Under the pieces are notes generated by a model, which saw only the letters and a program-made list of their open reading frames with translations, searched no databases and was not told the DNA's origin. From Brachypodium distachyon (taxonomy: Eukaryota > Streptophyta > Magnoliopsida > Poales > Poaceae), in assembly GCF_000005505.3 (NCBI RefSeq), contig NC_016134.3, positions 17,838,624 through 17,902,623 of the forward strand: a stretch of DNA of 64,000 nucleotides. The letters are read 5' to 3'. Shown in pieces: positions 57,745-64,000 of this stretch; the stretch's first letter is position 1, and each line of letters begins with the position of its first letter. Both the position numbers and the translations under genes were made by a program.

Positions 57745-59231
57745 ATGTCCGGTGCAGTGAAGTTTGTTTTTTACTACGGTTCCGGGACTGTCTTAACAAC
57801 CGAGCACGGAGCTGATCTGAGTCAGTTTAAGTATGTGGAGTTGGATCTAACGGCCCCTCAAACATGGACGTTTAGTCAGTTGCAGGAATGGTTGGTAGGA
57901 TGTTTAGCGCTCAATCCTGAAACATACACCGTCCGTGTGCAAGCATTGTGGACCAAGTCAAGTTCAAATATTTTCCGGGTTTTGAGGCCGATAGACCGGA
58001 CATCAAAGTGGGTGCGCTGGTTAGAAAGTTGCGAGAAAAGGAGAACTACACCTGTCGCCTTAATCCAGGTTGTCGCTCATGAGACCAATCCAGCTTAAGG
58101 CGAGGGTGAATCAAGTTATGCCTTGTACAATGCAAACTCTGTGTCGAATGTTGGAGGTGGTGGTTATGAATCAGGCCAGAGCTCCGGAGCAGTAGGAGAG
58201 GATGAGTACACTGGCGAGGCAGATGTGGACGAAGAAGATGGTCACTTGCAGAACCAGATGGAGGATGAAGATACAGATGGTCGTAGTTCTTATGACGATG
58301 AGTCTCATGAGTCGGACGAAGAGGAGGTGCCGATTCCTGCATCATGGAATCAGCACTTCTCTTCAGCTATGACCGTGAACGATGGGCATGACTCTGCATG
58401 GCAATATCATCAGAACAACATTGCGAAGGGTGCTAGATTTCCTGACAAGAAACATCTGCAGGATGCCATAGTTGCTTGGGCAATGTCCACGCAAAAGGTT
58501 TTCAAAACAACAATCTCTTCACAAAAATATCTGACAATGGAGTGCGAACAAATAGATTGTCCCGGGAGGGTGCATGGCTATGTTCCTACGTATGACACAG
58601 ATTGGGTTGTGAGTGACTTGGTGTTGCACACATGTGTCATTCCCAGTATCCCTCAGGATCATCGTAACCTCTCGTCGATGCTTCTTGCTCGGTTGCTTTA
58701 CACGGAGATAGTGGAGAGCAAAGCAATGGAAGTGAAGGCCATCATGCATAAGGTCAGGGTAAGGTTTAAGTACAACATTTCGTATGGCAAGGCTTGGAGG
58801 GCTAAGCAGAGGGCTCTTGAGGAAAGATTTGGTTCGTTTTTCGACTCGTACGACTCTGTTGTCCGCCTCCTCCATACACTGCAAACCCGTAATCCAGGCA
58901 CCTATGTCAACATCCAACACTTCCTGCACCCAGAGTATCCAACTGTGAGGGTGCTGCAACGACTGTTCTTCACTTTCGGTGTATGCGTCCAAGCTTTCCA
59001 TCATTGTCGACCGGTGATATGCGTAGATGGCACTTTTCTCACTGGCAAATACAGGGGGCAGATATTGACCGCCATTGGTCAAAATGGCAACAATCAAATC
59101 GTTCCGCTCGCATTTGCTTTCGTGGAGAGTGAGAACACTGAAAGTTGGTTATGGTTTTTCAGGCAGCTCAAGAGAGCAGTTGTGCATGATAAGCTGAATG
59201 TGTGCATCCTTCATGACAGACATGCAGTACT
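57745..59231 (+). pseudogene. MuDR/MULE transposase, 5' part (broken)
   Basis: The frame opens MSGAVKFVFYYGSG and runs about 495 codons to the plastid junction, with one in-frame TAA at 58096-58098. The N-terminal domain (57745-58095) is typical of grass MULE proteins. An acidic linker ([14 protein letters not shown]) follows. The MuDR DNA-binding domain starts near [17 protein letters not shown] and includes [14 protein letters not shown]. The MULE catalytic domain shows [18 protein letters not shown] (first catalytic Asp) and CILHDRHA (second Asp). The reading stops at GCAGTACT, where plastid DNA begins. The frame continues at 62777. The mobile element itself probably starts near 56.47 kb with AT-rich sequence; its right end is outside the window, so end repeats could not be checked. 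Confidence 0.9.
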
Positions 59232-59326
59232 GGTAGGAGAAGAACCCGACTCGGTATTCTTAAAAAAAGAGGGGAAGCAGAACCAAGTCAAGATGATATG
59301 GGTCGCCCCTTCTTCTTGCGCCAAAG

Positions 59327-59661
59327 AATAATCCCCCTTTTGCTGGATTATTACCAATATAATCATAAAAGGCTAATTTTTCGGGAATTTTAGACCAAGC
59401 TTCTGATAAACTAAGATTTTCGGATAAACCATTGCTAACTCTTCGATATATTTCTTGCTGAAAGTATCCCTGATCCCACTGATAACGAGTAGGCCCAAAT
59501 AATTCGATTGGGGTGGTTGCTGACCCATACCACATAGTTCCAGCAACTACGAAAGCTGCAAAAAAAACAGCAGCAATACTACTGGAAAGTACAGTTTCAA
59601 TATTGCCCATACGTAATCCTTTGTATAGACGTTGAGGGGGACGGACACTAAGATGGAATAG
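59327..59661 (-). pseudogene. psbB: psbB internal fragment (CP47), in NUPT
   Basis: The minus-strand reading runs from [20 protein letters not shown] to ...[12 protein letters not shown], about 111 codons without stops. This is the part of the photosystem II CP47 protein around a lumenal loop. Both edges are abrupt, inside the gene. There is no start codon or promoter, so it is non-functional in the nucleus. Confidence 0.92.
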
Positions 59662-60646
59662 AAAGACTGATTCATTCGGATCGGATCGATATGAGGACCC
59701 AACTCCGTTGCATTGCCAGAATCCATGTTCCATATTTGAAGCGGGTTGACCTCCGTGCTTCTCTCATGGTACAATCCTCTTCCTGCCGAGCCCCCTTTCT
59801 CCTCGGTCCACAGAGAAAAAAATGTAGGACTGGTGCCGACAGTTCATCACGGAAGAAAGAACTCACAAAGCCGGGATCGGTAACTAATAGAATAGTACTA
59901 CTAACTAATACTAATATATAGAAATAGATATCTAGAAATAGAAACGAACTAATATATAGATAATCGAAATTGAAAAGAACTGTCTTTTCTGTATACTTTC
60001 CCCGTTCTATTGCTACCGGGGGTCTTATGCAATCGAGCGGATCATATAGATATCCCTTCAACACAACATAGGTCATCGAAAAGATCTCGGACGACTCACC
60101 AAAGCACGAAAGCCAGTTAGAAAATGGATTCCTATTTGAAGAGTGCCTAACCGCATGGATAAGCTCACATTAACCCGTCAATTTTGGATCCAATTCAGGA
60201 TTTTTCTTGGGAAGTTTCGAGAAGAAATTGGAATGGAATAAATAAAGAATAAAGCAAAAAAAAAATAAGTCGAAGATAGAAGAGCCCAGATTCCAAATGA
60301 AGAAACGGAAACTCGAAAAGGATCCTTCTGATTCTCAAAGAATGAGGGGCAAGGGGATTGATACCGAGAAAGATTTCTTCTTATTATAAGACGTGATTTG
60401 ATCCGCATATGTTTGGTAAAAGAACAATCTTCTCCTTTAATCATATCATAAATGGAAAGTGTTCAATTAGAACATGAAAACATGACTCAATTGGTCTTAG
60501 TTAGTCTTCGGGACGGAGTGGAAGAAGGGCGGAGACTCTCGAACGAGGAAAAGGATCCCGAATTGACCGAGGAGCCGTATGCGGTGAAAATCTCATGTAC
60601 GGTTCTGTAAAGGGACAGTAAGGGTGACTTATCTGTCGACTTTTCC

Positions 60647-61447
60647 ACTATCAACCCCAAAAAACCCAACTCTGCCTTACGTAAAGTTGCCAGAGTACGA
60701 TTAACCTCTGGATTTGAAATCACTGCTTATATACCTGGTATTGGCCATAATTTACAAGAACATTCTGTAGTATTAGTAAGAGGAGGAAGGGTTAAGGATT
60801 TACCCGGTGTGAGATATCGCATTATTCGGGGAACCCTAGATGCTGTCGCAGTAAAGAATCGTCAACAAGGGCGTTCTAGTGCGTTGTAGATTCTTATCCA
60901 AGACTTGTATCATTTGATGATGCCATGTGAATCGCTAGAAACATGTGAAGTGTATGGCTAACCCAATAACGAAAGTTTCGTAAGGGGACTGGAGCAGGCT
61001 ACCATGAGACAAAAGATCCTCTTTCTAAAGAGATTCGATTCGGAACTCTTATATGTCCAAGGTCAATATGGAAATTCTTTCAGAGGTTTTCCCTTACTTT
61101 GTCCGTGTCAACAAACAATTCGAAATACCTCGACTTTTTCAGAACAGGTCCGAGTCAAATAGCAATGATTCGAAGCACTTCTTTTTCCATTACACTATTT
61201 CGGAAACCTAAGGACTCGATCGTATGGATATGGAAAATACAGGATTTCCGATCCTAGCGGGAAAAGGAGGGAAACGGATACTCAATTTAAAGTGAGTAAA
61301 CAGAATTCCATACTCGATCTCATAGATCCCTATAGAATTCTGTGGAAAGCCGAATTCGATGAAAGTCGTATGTACGGCTTGGAGGGAGATCTTTCCTATC
61401 TTTCGAGATCCACCCTACAATATGGGGTCAAAAAGCCAAAAAAATAA
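60647..61447 (+). pseudogene. rps12: Plastid rps12 3' exons 2 and 3, in NUPT
   Basis: Exon 2 is 60647-60878 ([14 protein letters not shown] ... NRQQGRS, 232 nt, the normal size), the group II intron is 60879-61418, and exon 3 is 61419-61447 (KYGVKKPKK and stop). In plastids exon 1 is encoded elsewhere and trans-spliced, so its absence here is expected. The copy encodes plastid ribosomal protein S12 sequence but cannot be expressed as such from the nucleus. No disabling change is visible in the exons. Confidence 0.92.
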
Positions 61448-61500
61448 GTGATTTTAGCCCTTATAAAAAGAAAACGGATTCTCGAACCTCTTTCACGCTC

Positions 61501-61971
61501 ATGTCACGTCGAGGTACTGCAGAAAAAAGAACTGCAAAATCCGATCCAATTTTTCGTAATCGATTAGTTAACATGGTGGTTAACCGTATTATGAAAGACG
61601 GAAAAAAATCATTGGCTTATCAAATTCTCTATCGAGCCGTCAAAAAGATTCAACAAAAGACAGAAACAAATCCACTATTGGTTTTACGTCAAGCAATACG
61701 TAGAGTAACTCCCAATATAGGAGTAAAAACAAGACGTAATAAAAAAGGATCGACGCGGAAAGTTCCGATTGAAATAGGATCTAAACAAGGAAGAGCACTT
61801 GCCATTCGTTGGTTATTAGAAGCATCCCAAAAGCGTCCGGGTCGAAATATGGCTTTCAAATTAAGTTCCGAATTAGTAGATGCTGCCAAAGGGAGTGGGG
61901 GTGCCATACGCAAAAAGGAAGCGACTCATAGAATGGCAGAGGCAAATAGAGCTCTTGCACATTTTCGTTAA
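61501..61971 (+). pseudogene. rps7: Plastid rps7, full-length copy (156 aa), in NUPT
   Basis: The ORF is complete, [16 protein letters not shown] to [10 protein letters not shown], the length of grass plastid ribosomal protein S7, with no stop or frameshift. It lies 53 bp after rps12 exon 3, as in plastid genomes. It is called a nuclear copy because of its flanks: the plastid block ends abruptly 324 bp downstream, and transposase sequence lies on both sides of the insert. It has no nuclear promoter or transit peptide, so it is presumably not functional. Confidence 0.93.
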
Positions 61972-62265
61972 TCCATGAACAGAATCTAGGTATGTAGACA
62001 CATGGATCCATACATATCGATCGGAAAAGAATCAATAGAAGGAGAATCGGACGATATCTTTCTCGAAACAAACAAAAAGGAAAAGAAAGAGAAAACAAAA
62101 ATCATGATCAACTAAGCCCTCTCGAGGGCTTGCTTAAGAATAAGAAAGAAGAATCTTATGGAAATGGAATAAGGTTTGATCCTATTCATGGGGATTCCGT
62201 AAATATGCCATTCCAAAAATAGAAACAATCGGGACTTTTCGGAGATTGGATGCAGTTACTAATTC

Positions 62266-62295
62266 ATGATCTGGCATGTACAGAATGAAAACTTC
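62266..62295 (+). pseudogene. ndhB: First ten codons of plastid ndhB, in NUPT
   Basis: ATG ATC TGG CAT GTA and onward reads MIWHVQNENF, the start of the NDH complex subunit NdhB. It lies about 295 bp after rps7 as in plastids. The sequence leaves ndhB abruptly after TTC at 62295 and joins the spacer downstream of psbB. Confidence 0.85.
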
Positions 62296-62413
62296 CCATA
62301 TAAAGAAAGAAAACCATATAAACAAAGAAAAAAAGTAAAAGAAAGGATGGGAGATGTTTCCCATGCCAAATCAAAAAAGAAAGGTGAAATGAAAGATACC
62401 ATAACAATGTGTA

Positions 62414-62776
<363 letters not shown>

Positions 62777-63900
62777 AGTACTCAGTGCGATAAGGACACT
62801 GACAAGCCCTTGGCCTGATGAACAGACTCCATGGCAGGACATGCAGAGTCGTTGGGTGCATGCAGCATTTGGGGGCCAACTTTTTCTCGCAGTTCAGGAA
62901 CAAGTCACTTATGAATCTATTCAAGAAACTCTGCAAACAGAACCAACAATGGAAGTATAGTAGGATACGTGGTTATCTTGATGAGTTCACGAAGAAACAT
63001 GTTAGGGAGAGGACAGCGGCACGAAACGCAGCGGTAGCAGCACATGTAGCAGCAGTGGCTGCACAAACAACAGTTGGAACAGGACCATCTGAGGAAGAAC
63101 CTATTGGGCTTTGTGACTTGCCAGGGTTTGACCCACCCGGCACTAGGAGATGGGTTGGGAGGCAGATTAAAAACTTTCAGCAGTGGATAGAGCACGAGCC
63201 TCTGGAGCAGTGGTCTTTGCTGCACAACACACATGGCGCTAGGTATGGCGTCATGACTACTAACCTGGCAGAAACATACAACTTTGTCCTGAGGGGAAAT
63301 AGGGCTTTACCACTTACAGCCATTGTCGAGGGTATTTTCCATGGCACGGTGAAGTATTTCAGAGAAAGACGCCAGAGAGTTGAAATGCATATCATGAACA
63401 ACCCAAATACATCGTACTGTGAAAAGATTATGAAGTACATGGATGAGGAGATGGAAAAAGCTAGGTCTCATACTGTCGTCGCCATCGGTAATCAAGAACA
63501 CAGGTTTGAGGTGCGCTTGCCAACTGACAAGTTCGGCGTTGGAAATGAATTGAGGAAACAGGAGGTGAAGATTGGAAATGAAGCGTGGCCAACGTGTGAG
63601 TGCACCTGCAACAAACCAAAGTTGCTTCACCTTCCTTGCTCACATGTACTTGCTGCTTGCGGGCAGCTAGGGATGGACGCAATCTCATTTGTGTCTCCCT
63701 ATTACCTGAAAGAGTCTGTGCATAGCACATGGAGGGGTGAGATGCTAGGGTTTCGTGCAATGGGCAATTTCAACAAGGTAACCCCTGGTGAAAGGCGGTA
63801 CATCCCTGACCCCGGGCTACTGCGGACAGGCACAGGCAGACGCCCGTTCAGGCGCATCCGAAATGATATGGATGAATCTGAAGCCGGAGGACCGTCATGA
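62777..63900 (+). pseudogene. MuDR/MULE transposase, 3' part (broken)
   Basis: The frame picks up after the plastid insert as VLSAIRTLTSPWPDEQTPWQ, fitting HDRHA... of the 5' part. One extra G in TTGGGTGC (62853-62859) shifts it, after which CMQHLGANFFSQFRNKS and the rest run open to TGA at 63898-63900. The SWIM zinc finger is clear: CECTCN, then LHLPCSHVLAACG (CxC...CxH). The C-terminal tail is basic (GTGRRPFRRIRND). The last 100 bases of the window after the stop could include a further basic exon (GRGRRGRR-like in one frame), but the element continues beyond the window. The shift and the insert make the gene non-functional. Confidence 0.88.
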
Positions 63901-64000
63901 CAATGTTTTCTATGCAACCATTTTTGCCACACGGACACTTATTGTCCAACTTTCGGTACTGGTGGAGCTACTGCCCGTGGAAGAGGGAGACGTGGACGAC

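Noticed and set aside
60647..61971. rps12 and rps7 as functional genes, or the whole window as plastid DNA
   Set aside because: The block is bounded on both sides by the two halves of one nuclear MULE transposase and is joined to unrelated plastid pieces. The rest of the window has spliceosomal introns and MITEs.

Overview
The window is nuclear DNA from a grass, most likely of the Pooideae (a Brachypodium-like genome). The reasons are GC-rich intron-poor genes next to AT-rich intron-rich ones, many short Stowaway-type MITEs whose ends read CTCCCTCCG...CGGAGGGAG at TA target sites, and grass-type plastid sequence in an inserted block. The genus is an inference; no species-specific marker was identified.

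Layout. 1-10 kb is mostly intergenic, with a possible MATE-transporter remnant at the left edge and a diverged 119-bp tandem repeat near 6.1-6.5 kb. At 10.4-11.4 kb is an intronless BOI-type RING E3 ubiquitin ligase gene. At 14.8-16.1 kb is a Pack-MULE-like element with long inverted ends and a captured WD40 fragment. At 20.6-23.8 kb, minus strand, is a two-exon DUF247 membrane protein gene. From 25.6 to 29.7 kb lie two LTR-like segments and an unrecognised region. From 29.9 to 42.5 kb is a complete 16-exon Xaa-Pro aminopeptidase P gene (APP1, 648 aa). Its intron 7 contains a separate intronless ORF for a TAF8-like histone-fold protein on the same strand. From 42.9 to 46.4 kb is a duplicated segment that includes the 3' flank of the next gene, a MULE with a perfect 9-bp target duplication, and MITEs whose empty sites survive in the sister copies. 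At 46.5-48.4 kb, minus strand, is a three-exon xyloglucan endotransglucosylase/hydrolase gene. 48.5-56.5 kb is intergenic with a LINE 3' remnant.

The last 7.5 kb is the most unusual part. A Mutator-like (MuDR/MULE) transposase gene, preceded by a 46-bp near-perfect palindrome and a 43-bp minisatellite, is split by about 3.5 kb of plastid DNA. The insert is a mosaic: a trnV-rps12 spacer piece, an internal psbB piece, a contiguous rps12 3' exons - rps7 - ndhB start block, the psbB 3' end, and a 23S rRNA piece. The transposase frame resumes exactly on the far side, and AGTACT is present at both junctions. The transposase also carries an in-frame stop and a one-base frameshift, so it is a pseudogene.

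The host genes (E3 ligase, DUF247, APP1, TAF8-like, XTH) do not form a pathway; they are ordinary dispersed plant genes. I found no convincing new multi-gene system. The notable material is structural: a gene nested in an intron, organelle-to-nucleus transfer into a transposon, transposon capture of gene pieces, and natural filled/empty MITE sites.
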